A DNA stretch of 46,108 nt from Actinomycetes bacterium (GTDB taxonomy: Bacteria; Actinomycetota; Acidimicrobiia; Acidimicrobiales; RAAP-2), in assembly GCA_021791895.1 (NCBI GenBank), contig JAJYVS010000021.1, positions 1-46,108 of the forward strand. The letters are read 5' to 3'. Positions 15,598 through 24,171 of this stretch are shown here, one piece after another. The notes beneath the pieces are model-generated. The model did not search any database and was not told where the DNA came from. It saw nothing but the letters and a program-made list of their open reading frames with translations. How positions within the stretch are numbered: the stretch's first letter is position 1; each line of letters opens with the position of its first letter. A program made the translations under genes and the position numbers.

Positions 15598-16565
15598 GCG
15601 ACCTCGGGCTTCCTCGCCACCACGCAGAGGATGTAGCAGTCCTCGATCTGGTCGAAGAGGCCGCAGTGGCCGGCCACCTCGTCGGCGTCGAAGATCCCGG
15701 TGGCGACGGTGTGCTCGGCCAGGTTGAGCCCCTTGGCGCTCTCGATCTCGAATCCGGCCCCGACGAGCAGGCCCCGCAGCTCGGGATAGGTGTACTCCAC
15801 CTTGTGGTCCGGGTCGATGAACGCCGACTGCTGGATGCGGGTGACCCGGGCGTTCGGGGTGTCCATGGCCAGATGGCCGCCCGGCGCGAGCACCCGCATC
15901 GCCTCCTTCAGGACCACCTGGCCGTCCTCCGGGGTCACGTGCTCGAAGGACTGGCCCGAGTAGATGAGGTCCACGCTCGCGTCGGCGAAGGCCGAGAGGT
16001 CGGTCATCGAGTGATAGCGGTAGCGGACCGGTCCGTGGTCGGTGTCGACCCGCTCGGGGTTGAGCCCGGCCCGGTAGATCAGGTGCCGGTCGTCGGGATG
16101 CAGGTCGACGACCGTCAGCTCCTCGAAGTGGTACGGGTAGCCGAGGCCGTAGAGGGCCCCCTCGGCCCGGTGCAGGTGGGTGCCGCCCAGGTCGACGATC
16201 CGGGCCGCCTTGGGCAGGCTCTTAATGAACTGCGACCGGCCGGCGTGGATGGAGAACCCGAGCATGTGCCCGCCGAAGCGGACCACGTTCTGGAACTCCT
16301 CGGAGGACCGGATGGCGTGGGGCACGTCGGTGATGCGCATCGTCTGGTTGGCCAGGTTCTCGGTGAAGTACCGGATCCCCTCCTCGTCCGGCTCGCGCCC
16401 GAGCATGATCTCGTAGGCGAGGCGCAGCGCGGCCTCGGTGGGCAGGGTCTCGAAGGTGAACCTGCTGGTCACCAGGCGGCCGGCCTCACTCCGGACCCGA
16501 CGAACGAGGCGGCGGGAGAAGCGGAGCGCCCCCCGCGCGGCCCTGAGCCCGGCGCTCCGATTCAC
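15594..16565 (-). CDS. SAM-dependent methyltransferase with DUF4214-like N-terminal region
   Basis: 323 residues from the GTG at 16565. After a basic leader, residues 45-95 (RLAYEIMLGREPDEEGIRYF ... IRSSEEF) match the DUF4214 pattern found in repeat units of surface and glycan-related proteins. Residues 118-323 are a class I methyltransferase: IVDLGGT (123-129), VVDLHPDD, a Methyltransf_11-type central block SVDLIYSGQSFEHV and VLAPGGHLAMDTPN. The pairing suggests methylation of a surface glycan or lipid sugar, by analogy with methyltransferases in polysaccharide clusters. The frame is open to 16715 but the extra 50 residues have no support. No neighbouring glycan genes exist, so the role is inferred. 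Confidence 0.82.
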   Translation of the reverse strand: MNRSAGLRAARGALRFSRRLVRRVRSEAGRLVTSRFTFETLPTEAALRLAYEIMLGREPDEEGIRYFTENLANQTMRITDVPHAIRSSEEFQNVVRFGGHMLGFSIHAGRSQFIKSLPKAARIVDLGGTHLHRAEGALYGLGYPYHFEELTVVDLHPDDRHLIYRAGLNPERVDTDHGPVRYRYHSMTDLSAFADASVDLIYSGQSFEHVTPEDGQVVLKEAMRVLAPGGHLAMDTPNARVTRIQQSAFIDPDHKVEYTYPELRGLLVGAGFEIESAKGLNLAEHTVATGIFDADEVAGHCGLFDQIEDCYILCVVARKPEVA

Positions 16566-16740
16566 CGGACAAGTGTGCCACGACACCCGGCGACGCCCCA
16601 GGCTGGCGCGACCTGAGACGCCGGTGGCGACCTGGCCGCCCGTGACCGCAACGGCAGGGCTGAGCACCTCGACACGACCTTCGTCGCCGCTCCGATACCG
16701 TGCGGCTTTCACCATGTCACAATGTCACGACTCTCCGGGA

Positions 16741-16764
16741 CCGGGGCGATCGAGATCGCCCCGG
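16741..16764. promoter_or_regulatory. Perfect 11-bp inverted repeat in divergent promoter region
   Basis: CCGGGGCGATC and GATCGCCCCGG are separated by GA at 16741-16764, in the 313-nt gap between the methyltransferase (leftward) and the LacI gene (rightward). A tandem ATGTCAC repeat (16714-16720, 16722-16728) lies next to it. The size and symmetry fit a dimeric repressor site or a strong hairpin; no T-tract follows. It does not resemble the CTGGAAACG operators of the sulfatase locus. Confidence 0.5.
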
Positions 16765-16834
16765 CGCGGCGTCGCCGGTCCCGCGGCCCGTTCGCCGGGG
16801 CAACGAGGAACGACGCTGTGGCGGCGGTGATCAG

Positions 16835-16840
16835 TACAAT
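16835..16840 (+). promoter_or_regulatory. Probable -10 element of the lacI-type gene
   Basis: TACAAT lies 39 nt before the ATG at 16879, a good match to the actinobacterial -10 consensus in GC-rich surroundings. No clear -35 hexamer is seen at 17-18 nt. Confidence 0.4.
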
Positions 16841-16878
16841 CGCCTAGAGCCACCCACACGAAAGTGGTGCGTCACGCC

Positions 16879-18081
16879 ATGCCTGCCCAAGGATCGCCAA
16901 AGCCTCCGAAGCCCAACCAGTCGGTGGGGTTTGCCGGCGCGGAGCGCGGGACCGACGGGAGGGTCCTAAGTCCAAAACGCCCGAACGCTTTTGTCACGAT
17001 CAAGGACGTGGCCGCGCACGCTGGCGTCAGCGTCGCGACGGTGTCGCGGGCGATCAACAACAACGGCTACGTCGCAGCCGACGCAAAGGCGCGAGTGCTC
17101 GCGGCCATGAAGAAGCTCGGGTTCCGGCCCAGCCAGCGTGCGCGCAGCATGCGCAGCTCACGCACCATGACCATCGGCGCCGTCGTCTCCGAGCTGGTGA
17201 ACCTGGTCCATCTGGAGTTCCTTCGAGGCGTCGACGAGGCGGCCAGCGAAAAAGGCTACGTGGTGCTGGTCGCCACGAGCCAGGGGTCGCCGGAGAAGGA
17301 ACGCGAGATCTTTCAGCGGATGGTCGCCGAGCGCACTGATGGCGTCGTCGTCGGGACCCTCGTCGGGGGCCAGCGCAACATTGACATCCTGGCAGACCAC
17401 AACATCCCGGTGGTGCCGCCGCCGGGACCATTGGCAAGGCAGCTCAACGCAACGTGGATCGCCAAGGAGATCGCCGCGACACGCGAGATGGCCGAGCGCC
17501 TGGTCACGCTCGGTCATCGGCATGTGGCCTTCGTGACCGCCCGTGGAGTCTCTGGGATCCGGACACCAAGCTTCTACCGCAAGGCGCGCTTCGAGGTCTT
17601 GGTCGACTGCTTCTCCGAGAACGGGGTCGAGTTCGACGTCGTCGACATCCGGCGCAATGCCGCGGTTTCCGAGATGGCAGTCGAGGTGGTCAAGGCGACC
17701 CGTGCGCCCAGCGCCCCCACCGCGTGGGTGGCGGCGACGCACCTTGTCTTGCCGTCGTTGCTCACCGGCCTGCGCATGGCCGACCTCGACATCCCCAAGG
17801 ATGTATCGGTGGTCAGCTACGGCGACTCCCCCTGGGCGAGAGCCTACCGACCCCCGATCGCAGTTGTCGGCCATGACATCTCCACCGAAGCCCGGGCGCT
17901 GACGTCGATGTTGCTCGGATGGATCGACGGGCAACCGCCCGACGCCACACAGGTCGAGTACCGCACCCGCTTCATCGAACGCCAGTCGATCGGTCCGACT
18001 CGACTGCGCCCCCCCAAGCTCAGTCGCTCCCTCGAGCCCTCTCGAACACGCCCGGTCCCGGCTTCCTCCTCCCGTTCTTGA
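16879..18081 (+). CDS. LacI-family transcriptional regulator
   Basis: 400 residues. An unusual leader of about 38 residues precedes the classic LacI helix-turn-helix and hinge (TIKDVAAHAGVSVATVSRAI, residues 40-59, then FRPSQRARSMRSSRTMTIG). The rest is a periplasmic-binding-protein-like sensor domain (GAVVSELVNLVHLEFLRGVD ... ADLDIPKDVSVVSYGDSPWA). LacI proteins bind palindromes with a central CG, and three such sites (CTGGAAACGWTATC-like) lie before the sulfatase, binding-protein and permease genes of this locus, so it very likely represses them until a ligand, probably a sugar derivative, is imported. ATG 16879 is chosen; GTG 16864 is also in frame. Its 3' end overlaps the convergent sulfatase by 62 bp, and the last 25 residues are basic and atypical. 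Confidence 0.9.
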   Translation: MPAQGSPKPPKPNQSVGFAGAERGTDGRVLSPKRPNAFVTIKDVAAHAGVSVATVSRAINNNGYVAADAKARVLAAMKKLGFRPSQRARSMRSSRTMTIGAVVSELVNLVHLEFLRGVDEAASEKGYVVLVATSQGSPEKEREIFQRMVAERTDGVVVGTLVGGQRNIDILADHNIPVVPPPGPLARQLNATWIAKEIAATREMAERLVTLGHRHVAFVTARGVSGIRTPSFYRKARFEVLVDCFSENGVEFDVVDIRRNAAVSEMAVEVVKATRAPSAPTAWVAATHLVLPSLLTGLRMADLDIPKDVSVVSYGDSPWARAYRPPIAVVGHDISTEARALTSMLLGWIDGQPPDATQVEYRTRFIERQSIGPTRLRPPKLSRSLEPSRTRPVPASSSRS

Positions 18082-19492
18082 GGAATGGGCGGACCCGAGT
18101 CTCGAGCAGCTCTTCGAGGACGTCTCGAGCCGAACCGTCTCGTACGAGGTTCACGTCTTCGGTCGGGTCCTCGTCGAGGGCGAAGAGTTGTACCGGTTCC
18201 AAGGTGTCTTCGTGGAACACGAGCTTGTGTGTCGGAGTCCGGACCATGGCGAACCCATAGTTCTCGCTGAACACGACGGGCCGGCTTGCCGAGGCCCCAC
18301 GCCCGAGAAGGTCCTCGCCCGCGAAGGTCTCGTGACCCCCAGCTCCGGCAATGGTCCTAATCGTCGCCGGGACATCGAGGTGCTCGAGGAGACCTGGAAC
18401 GGTCCTCGCGCGATCCCCCTCCGGGGACCGGATGATCAAGGGAACTCGCGTCGCTTGGTCGTAGAAGACCATCTTCATGATCATGCGGTGCTCGCCCATC
18501 ATCTCACCGTGGTCCGACGTGTAGATGATCCATGTGTTGTTCAAGAGCCCGTTCCGCTCCAGGGCTTGACGGATCTTTCCCACGGCCTCGTCGATCACCG
18601 TGATGTCGGCGTAGTAGTAGCGCCGGATCTCCTCGATGCGGTCGTCGGTGAGCGTCGCCGAACTGCTATGGGTCCACAAGAAGAACTCCAAGAAGTCCCG
18701 GAATGGCCCCGACTCCGGCACTTGGGGTCGCTGCAAGGACCTGGGCATCGGCATCGAGACGTTGCGGTAGAGGTTGACATACTCGATTGGCGCGTCCCAC
18801 GGGTCGTGCGGCCCTGGAAACCCCACCCACAGGAACCACGGCTGCTCGCCCTCGCGCTCGTTGAGCCATCGAACCACCCGGTCTCCGTGCCAGGCGTCGA
18901 TGTAGTCCTCGGGGGGCAGCGGAATCGACCCAGTCGCAGAGTTCGGCAGCCGCTCCTCCTGGCCCTGCGCGGCGTAGTTGCGCCGCCGCACGAAGGTTCG
19001 GTAGGTCTCAAGCAATCCCTTGGCTGCCAAGTGATCCGAGTATTCCGTGTTGATGTTGACCGAGGCCAGTTTCCCCACGGTCTCGATCGGTTCGTCGAAG
19101 CCGTAGGCAACCATCTGCTCCGACCGATCGCGGGCGTCCCGGGTCCGCTGACCGCCGGGAGCGCGCCCACCGTGGACCCACAGGTGCATCTTCCCGATGC
19201 AGGCCGTGTGGTAGCCAGCGTCTCGGAGCGAGTGCAAGAAGGTGGGCATCTCGACCGGGGTGTCCCAGGCGTTCTCGTAGACCCCGTGGTCCCTCACGTA
19301 GCGCTCGGTCAAAAACGAAGCCCGCGCCGGCATGCAGAGCGGACCCTGGCAGTGGACATCTTCGAATCGCAGGCCATCGGCCGCGAGGCGATCGAGGTTG
19401 GGCGTTCGGGCGACCGGGTCCCCGGCACAGCCGAGGATGTCGGCTCGGTGCTGGTCGGCCATCAGCAGCAGGATGTTCGGCTGGCTCTGCAC
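18020..19492 (-). CDS. Type I (formylglycine-dependent) sulfatase, cytoplasmic
   Basis: 490 residues. The alkaline-phosphatase-like fold is marked by QPNILLLMADQHRADILG (metal site, Asp13) and the modification motif CMPAR (Cys53, to be oxidised to formylglycine) within GPLCMPARASFLTERY, then IGKMHLW, and ITSDHG-type metal site YTSDHGEMMGEH. It hydrolyses a sulfate ester. Start GTG at 19492 follows AAAGGGGGAG; an upstream TTG (19585) would encode across the operator and is unlikely. No signal peptide, so it acts in the cytosol on an imported substrate. The maturase (FGE or anSME) is not in the window. A LacI-like operator sits 26 nt upstream, overlapping a promoter (TATCAT at 19517-19522). Substrate class cannot be told; similarity is to broad N-acetylglucosamine-6-sulfatase/choline-sulfatase type. 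Confidence 0.92.
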   Translation of the reverse strand: MQSQPNILLLMADQHRADILGCAGDPVARTPNLDRLAADGLRFEDVHCQGPLCMPARASFLTERYVRDHGVYENAWDTPVEMPTFLHSLRDAGYHTACIGKMHLWVHGGRAPGGQRTRDARDRSEQMVAYGFDEPIETVGKLASVNINTEYSDHLAAKGLLETYRTFVRRRNYAAQGQEERLPNSATGSIPLPPEDYIDAWHGDRVVRWLNEREGEQPWFLWVGFPGPHDPWDAPIEYVNLYRNVSMPMPRSLQRPQVPESGPFRDFLEFFLWTHSSSATLTDDRIEEIRRYYYADITVIDEAVGKIRQALERNGLLNNTWIIYTSDHGEMMGEHRMIMKMVFYDQATRVPLIIRSPEGDRARTVPGLLEHLDVPATIRTIAGAGGHETFAGEDLLGRGASASRPVVFSENYGFAMVRTPTHKLVFHEDTLEPVQLFALDEDPTEDVNLVRDGSARDVLEELLETRVRPFLKNGRRKPGPGVFERARGSD

Positions 19493-19516
19493 GATCTCCC
19501 CCCTTTCGCCCTCGAT

Positions 19517-19546
19517 ATGATAACGTTTCCAGGTTCTTGTGGCCAA
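19517..19546 (-). promoter_or_regulatory. Predicted promoter of the sulfatase gene
   Basis: Read on the minus strand: TTGGCC (19541-19546), 18-nt spacer, TATCAT (19517-19522). The operator at 19519-19532 covers the -10 and part of the spacer, so repressor binding would block polymerase. Confidence 0.45.
19519..19532 (-). promoter_or_regulatory. LacI-type operator, sulfatase side
   Basis: Minus-strand CTGGAAACGTTATC, 26 nt before the sulfatase start. It shares 13 of 14 bases with the site before the permease operon (25134-25147) and has the central CG typical of LacI-family operators. A third related site lies at 19591-19606. Confidence 0.7.
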
Positions 19547-19559
19547 TCCCCCTGGTCGA

Positions 19560-19588
19560 TTGACGCTCAACCGCGGATACCGCAAAAT
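19560..19588 (+). promoter_or_regulatory. Predicted promoter of the substrate-binding protein gene
   Basis: TTGACG (19560-19565), exactly 17 nt spacer, CAAAAT (19583-19588). The expected start of transcription near 19595 falls inside the operator-like site at 19591-19606, a classic repression arrangement. Confidence 0.55.
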
Positions 19589-19590
19589 GC

Positions 19591-19606
19591 CAGAAAACGA
19601 TTCCAG
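19591..19606 (+). promoter_or_regulatory. LacI-type operator, binding-protein side
   Basis: CAGAAAACGATTCCAG is a near-palindrome; its complement CTGGAATCGTTTTCTG matches the other two sites at CTGGAA, CG and the flanking T/TC positions. It lies 21 nt before the GTG of the binding-protein gene and over the predicted +1. Confidence 0.6.
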
Positions 19607-19627
19607 ATCGCCAACGAGGAGAGAACT

Positions 19628-21190
19628 GTGCCAGCATCTCGCACCGAGTTGAGGCGGTTGGCGTCCGTTGGCTTTACGGTGGCCGCCTTGGCGTCGGCGG
19701 CGCTGTTGGTCACGACGACGTCGTCAGCGGTCGCCGCCAGCTCAAAGGTGCGCAAGGCGAACGAGCACGCGACCCTCACCTACGGGGCCACTGCGCCGTT
19801 GGTGACCTTCGATCCGGCCGCCTCGAGCGCTGGCGCCGAGGAGGCGCAGTACCTCGGGCTCGTCTACGACACGCTGGTCAAGTTCAACGCCAAGGCGCAA
19901 CCCGAACCCGACCTCGCGACCTCCTGGAAGTTCCAGAGCGACACCGAAGTTACCTTCACCCTGCGGACCGGCGTCACTTACCAGGACGGCTCGGCCTTCA
20001 ATGCCACCACCGCCGTGGAATCTCTGGATCGCTCGATCGCCGCTGCCGGCCCCCGCTCCTCGTCGCTCGGGCCGATCGCCCAGGTGAAGGCGCTCGACCC
20101 GACCACCTTGCGAATCTTGCTCAAGACGCCCGACCCCGACCTCCTGTTCACGTTGGCCAGTGCGCCCTGCGACCTGCTGAGCCCCGAAGCCTTCAATCGG
20201 CCGAACCTCAACCTCGACCCCGATGGCACGGGTGCCTACTTCTACGACGCAGCCCAATCCACGCCGGGGGACCACTACACCTTCGTGGCCAACCCGAAGT
20301 GGTGGAACAAGTCGGTGATCCGCCCGCACACCATCGTCTTCAAGGTCATCACCGATCCCACCGCACGGCTCGACGCGGTCCAGACCGGCCAGGTCGACCT
20401 CACGCTGATCAATGCATCCAATGCCGCCCAGGCCAAGGCCGATGGCCTGCGGATCACCGCCACACCGGTAGCTTGGACCGGCCTATTGATCCTGGATCGG
20501 GCTGGCAAGACCGTCCCGGCCTTTGCCAGCTTGAAAGTGCGCGAGGCGATCGCCATGGCGCTCGACCGTCCGGCAATCGTCCGAGCGGCGCTCTACGGCT
20601 ACGGCTCCGTCTCTGACCAGCCGATCTTGAAAGGAGTGCAGGGCTACGACGCGACGATCGCCAATCGGTTCACCTACAACCTGAAGAAGGCTCGCCATCT
20701 GATCGCCGAGTCGGGGTACAAGAACATCAGCTTCACCGCTCCGGTGGACGCGAGCACCGACCACACCGGAGCCGAAATCCTGAAGGCAGAGCTGGCCGCG
20801 ATCGGCATCAACATGACGATCCAGCTCCTCCCGACCAACTCACTTGGCCCGGCCGGCAGGACCACGCAGTACCCGGTCATCACGTTCGGGTTCCCAAATT
20901 ACGACCCTTACGGCCGGTACCTCGCGCAGCTGGCTCCCGCCGCGGGCTTCAACCCGTTCCACGATGACAACCCCGCACTGGACGCGCTGGCGACCCAGTA
21001 CGCAGCGGCGGAGTTCACCAAGCCCAAGCTGGCCAACAAGCTGGCCGCCGAGATGTCGGCCGAGGAAGTGGACCAGGGCTACATCATCGTCGCCGCCCAG
21101 GCCGACGACATCGTCGCCTCTAGCCCGAAGGTCACCGGGATCGGCATCGTCTACGGAGCGCCCAACTTCGCCGACATCCACTTCTCCTGA
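19628..21190 (+). CDS. ABC transporter substrate-binding protein, family 5
   Basis: 520 residues, an SBP_bac_5 (peptide/nickel/oligosaccharide type) solute receptor. GTG 19628 follows GAGGAGAG (19616-19623). The signal peptide is clear (RTELRRLASVGFTVAALASAALLV) with cleavage near AVA-AS, but no lipobox cysteine is present, unlike most Gram-positive binding proteins. Family landmarks: EEAQYLGLVYDTLVKFN, DLATSWKFQSDTEVTFTLRTGVTYQDGS, DGTGAYFYD and FTYNLKKARHLIAESGY. It delivers substrate to the permeases encoded at 22213-25112. The open frame extends far upstream (to 18188) antisense to the sulfatase, which is not coding. It is divergent from the sulfatase with an operator before each gene, and its stop abuts that of the convergent ATPase gene. 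Family-5 proteins also carry oligosaccharides, so a sulfated sugar or glycopeptide is a reasonable ligand. Confidence 0.93.
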   Translation: MPASRTELRRLASVGFTVAALASAALLVTTTSSAVAASSKVRKANEHATLTYGATAPLVTFDPAASSAGAEEAQYLGLVYDTLVKFNAKAQPEPDLATSWKFQSDTEVTFTLRTGVTYQDGSAFNATTAVESLDRSIAAAGPRSSSLGPIAQVKALDPTTLRILLKTPDPDLLFTLASAPCDLLSPEAFNRPNLNLDPDGTGAYFYDAAQSTPGDHYTFVANPKWWNKSVIRPHTIVFKVITDPTARLDAVQTGQVDLTLINASNAAQAKADGLRITATPVAWTGLLILDRAGKTVPAFASLKVREAIAMALDRPAIVRAALYGYGSVSDQPILKGVQGYDATIANRFTYNLKKARHLIAESGYKNISFTAPVDASTDHTGAEILKAELAAIGINMTIQLLPTNSLGPAGRTTQYPVITFGFPNYDPYGRYLAQLAPAAGFNPFHDDNPALDALATQYAAAEFTKPKLANKLAAEMSAEEVDQGYIIVAAQADDIVASSPKVTGIGIVYGAPNFADIHFS

Positions 21191-22216
21191 TCAGCTGTCG
21201 GCAGCCGATCCGGGGCCGGTGGCGGCCGGGGCGACCGACCGGCTGAGGAGGACGCGCTCTGCGTGGTGGCAGGCGACCAGGTGGTCCTCGGTCACCGACT
21301 GCAACTCAGGATCGACCCGCTGGCAGACCTCGTCGGCCCATGGGCAACGGAGTCGGTAGGAGCACCCGCCGTCGGCCGGGAGGGCGTCGTCTGCGGCGGT
21401 GCCCAGGAGGGACCGCCGCCCGGCGCGCCGCTCGCGCTGGCGCGCCGGATCCGGCACCGGGATCGCGGCCAGGAGCGCCTGGGTATAGGGGTGCGATGGC
21501 GAATCCGAGACCGAGGAGGACTCCCCGACCTCGACCAGTCGTCCCGCGTAGATAACCCCGATCCGGTGCGAGACGTGCCGAACGACCGAGATGTCGTGGG
21601 AGATGAACAAGTACGCGACCCCGCTACGGTGCTGGAGGTCGACGAGCAGATTGACGACCTGCGCCTGGGTCGAGACGTCCAGGGCCGTCACCGGCTCGTC
21701 GCAGACCACCAAGCGCGGCCCGGGAGCAAGCGCCCGGGCGATGGCGGCTCGCTGGTTCTGACCGCCGGAGAGCTGGTACGGAAGGCGGCGGAGCATCCCG
21801 GGCGCCAAGCTGACCTGCCCACCCAGCGCCTCGGCCGCCCTCGTACTGGCCTCGCGCTTGAGGCGACCGTGGATCCGCAGCGGTTCGCGCAGGGTGTCGA
21901 GCACCAGCCGGGCCGGATTGAGCGATCCTGCCGGGTCCTGGAAAACGACCTGTGCCTTCTTGCCCTGCGCCACTGCGGCTCGGAGGGCCAGGTGGCGGAC
22001 CGGTTCTCCGGCCACGGAGATCCGGCCGCTTGCTGGCCGGATCAGGCCCAGCACTGCCCTTCCGACCGTCGTCTTCCCAGAGCCCGACTCCCCCACCAGT
22101 CCGAACGTCGTGCCTTCCTCGATGTTGAGGCTCAGCCGATCGACGGCGACCACCCTGCCGCGGCGTCGACGGCCATAGACCACGGTCAGGTCCTCGATCA
22201 CCAGGACGCTGCTCAT
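21191..22216 (-). CDS. Peptide/nickel-type ABC transporter ATP-binding protein (DppF/OppF-like)
   Basis: 341 residues from ATG 22216, which overlaps the stop of the preceding gene (ATGA). Walker A is GESGSGKTT, the signature is QLSGGQNQR, Walker B is RLVVCDEPVTALD, followed by the H-loop FISHD. The C-terminal oligopeptide-transporter extension contains cysteines (CSYRLRCPWADEVC) typical of DppD/OppF-type ATPases. It would pair with the ATPase half of the fused gene upstream to energise uptake. A longer frame from 22363 overlaps the upstream gene and is not used. Confidence 0.93.
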   Translation of the reverse strand: MSSVLVIEDLTVVYGRRRRGRVVAVDRLSLNIEEGTTFGLVGESGSGKTTVGRAVLGLIRPASGRISVAGEPVRHLALRAAVAQGKKAQVVFQDPAGSLNPARLVLDTLREPLRIHGRLKREASTRAAEALGGQVSLAPGMLRRLPYQLSGGQNQRAAIARALAPGPRLVVCDEPVTALDVSTQAQVVNLLVDLQHRSGVAYLFISHDISVVRHVSHRIGVIYAGRLVEVGESSSVSDSPSHPYTQALLAAIPVPDPARQRERRAGRRSLLGTAADDALPADGGCSYRLRCPWADEVCQRVDPELQSVTEDHLVACHHAERVLLSRSVAPAATGPGSAADS

Positions 22217-24171
22217 CGCACTTCCTCGACCGCCCGGAGCTGTTCGGTCCGGACGCACCGGGAGAGCGACCCCTGCACCGCTCGCAGAGACGGCATCTCC
22301 CCCACACAGATCGGCTCTGCATGGTCGCAGCGGTCGGCGAAGCGACAACGGTCGTCGGGCCACAGCTCCGCTGGGGGAACCTGGCCAGGGATCCGAGCCA
22401 ACGGCTCACCGGGGGGCACGGACCCTGGCAGCGTCTCGAGCAAGCGCTCGGTGTAGGGATGGCACGGCACCGAGAACAGCTGGTGGATCCCGGCCGACTC
22501 CACAACCTGGCCCGCGTACATGACGATCACCTTGTCGCAGATGTCGGCCACCACCCCAAGGTCATGGCTCACGAAGATCATGGCCATGCCGAGCTCACTG
22601 CGCAGCTCGGCCAGCAGGTCCAGGATTTTGCCCTGCACGGTCACATCGAGGGCCGTGGTCGGCTCGTCGGCGATCAACAGGTCGGGAGAACAGGCCAGCG
22701 CAGCAGCGATCATGACCCGCTGGAGCTGGCCGCCCGAGAGCTGATGAGGGTAGTCGTGCGCCCGCTCGGCAGCTCGCGGCAGCTTGACCTGGTCCAAGAG
22801 CTCGACCGCCCGGGACCAGGCCTGGTGTCGAGACAACCCGAGGTGCAGTCGGAGCGGTTCACTCACCTGGTTTCCGATGGTGAACGCCGGGTCCAGGGAT
22901 CCCTTGGGGTCCTGGAAGATCATCGCGATCTCCTTCCCGCGGACCGCGTCCATCTGGCGATCGGTCAGGGTCAACAGGTCTCGACCGTTCAGCCAGACCC
23001 GGCCACCGGTGATCCGGGCGCTCAGCGGGAGGAGCCGGATGATCCCGAGCGCGGTCATGGACTTTCCGCACCCAGACTCGCCGACCACGCCGACCGTTTC
23101 GCCGCGTCCGAGCTCGAAGCCCACGTCGTCCACCACCGTAACCCCGGGGTCTCCACCGACCGCCACTCGTAGTCCGTCGACGACCAGGACCCGATCCGGC
23201 CGTTCGTTCTGGTCGACCGGGTCACCGGCTTGCCTTGGGGAACGGGTCCTGCCGGGCCTTGCTCGGGTCACCCGGCCCCGCGTTTCCCGACCCCGGACCA
23301 GGGCGCTGCGGAGGGCGTCACCAATCAACTGCGCCGAGAGCACGGTGAAGAGGATGGCCAGCCCCGGCGGCACGGCCAGGAAGGCGTCGTTGCCGATCTG
23401 AGAACGCGCATCGGTCAGCATGGACCCCCAGCTCGCCTGGGGAGGTTGCACGCCCAGGCCGATGAAACTCAGCGCGGCCTCGAACAGCAGCATGTGCGCG
23501 AAGGCGAGCGTCGCCTGGACCACGATGGGTCCGATGGCATTCGGCAGGACCTCCCGGAACAGGATGTGGGGGGTCGATTCCCCAACGACCCGCGCGCCGT
23601 CGATATACGGCTGCTCGCGTACGGCGAGCACGACGCCACGGGTGAGGCGGGCAAACCCGGCCGACGCCAAGAGCCCGAGCGTGATCATCGCGTGGTCCAG
23701 GCTGGGGCCGAGGGCCCCGACCACGGCAATGGCCAAGACCAGTCCGGGCAAAGCGAGGACGGCATCGACCAGGCGCATGGCGATCCGATCCCACAGCCCC
23801 CCGACATAGCCAACGGTGAGGCCAACCGGCACGCCGATCCCGACCGCCACCCCCACGCCGATCGCCGCGGCGGGGAGGGCGACCCTCCCGGCAAAGATCA
23901 GGCGGCTCAGGGTGTCGCGCCCGAGATTGTCGGTCCCCAGCAGATAGTGCCAGGACGGTCCTGCGAACACGTGGAGGAGGTTCTGGGCGTTCGGGTCGTA
24001 CGGAGCGACCCACGGCGCAAAGACCGCCGTAACCACCACCAGGGCCATCCAGAGGGCCCCGGCCAACGCAAATGGCTGGCTCTTGAACGTCCGGACGATT
24101 CGACCGAACACGTGGTCGGCCGCGACGCTCGACTGGGCCGCGTCGATCTCCGGCTCCAGGACCAGGCTCAT
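22213..24171 (-). CDS. Fused ABC permease and ATP-binding protein (DppC-DppD type)
   Basis: 652 residues that join the second permease (about 20-295) and the first ATPase (about 325-652) of a peptide/nickel-type importer. The permease part has the DppC N-terminal segment, six helices and the EAA-like loop ([20 protein letters not shown], 192-211). The ATPase part has Walker A GESGCGKS (364-371), LSGGQ (488-492), Walker [13 protein letters not shown] and a cysteine-containing C-terminal extension ([14 protein letters not shown]). Fusions of this kind are known in actinobacteria. Both ends overlap neighbours by ATGA, so dppB, dppCD and dppF are one tightly coupled operon. Confidence 0.93.
   Translation of the reverse strand: MSLVLEPEIDAAQSSVAADHVFGRIVRTFKSQPFALAGALWMALVVVTAVFAPWVAPYDPNAQNLLHVFAGPSWHYLLGTDNLGRDTLSRLIFAGRVALPAAAIGVGVAVGIGVPVGLTVGYVGGLWDRIAMRLVDAVLALPGLVLAIAVVGALGPSLDHAMITLGLLASAGFARLTRGVVLAVREQPYIDGARVVGESTPHILFREVLPNAIGPIVVQATLAFAHMLLFEAALSFIGLGVQPPQASWGSMLTDARSQIGNDAFLAVPPGLAILFTVLSAQLIGDALRSALVRGRETRGRVTRARPGRTRSPRQAGDPVDQNERPDRVLVVDGLRVAVGGDPGVTVVDDVGFELGRGETVGVVGESGCGKSMTALGIIRLLPLSARITGGRVWLNGRDLLTLTDRQMDAVRGKEIAMIFQDPKGSLDPAFTIGNQVSEPLRLHLGLSRHQAWSRAVELLDQVKLPRAAERAHDYPHQLSGGQLQRVMIAAALACSPDLLIADEPTTALDVTVQGKILDLLAELRSELGMAMIFVSHDLGVVADICDKVIVMYAGQVVESAGIHQLFSVPCHPYTERLLETLPGSVPPGEPLARIPGQVPPAELWPDDRCRFADRCDHAEPICVGEMPSLRAVQGSLSRCVRTEQLRAVEEVR

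Noticed and set aside
18188-19627. 1000-residue open frame whose first 480 codons precede the binding-protein gene
   Set aside because: That part runs antisense to the sulfatase and through both operators and the promoter; a strong ribosome site and signal peptide mark the true start at 19628.
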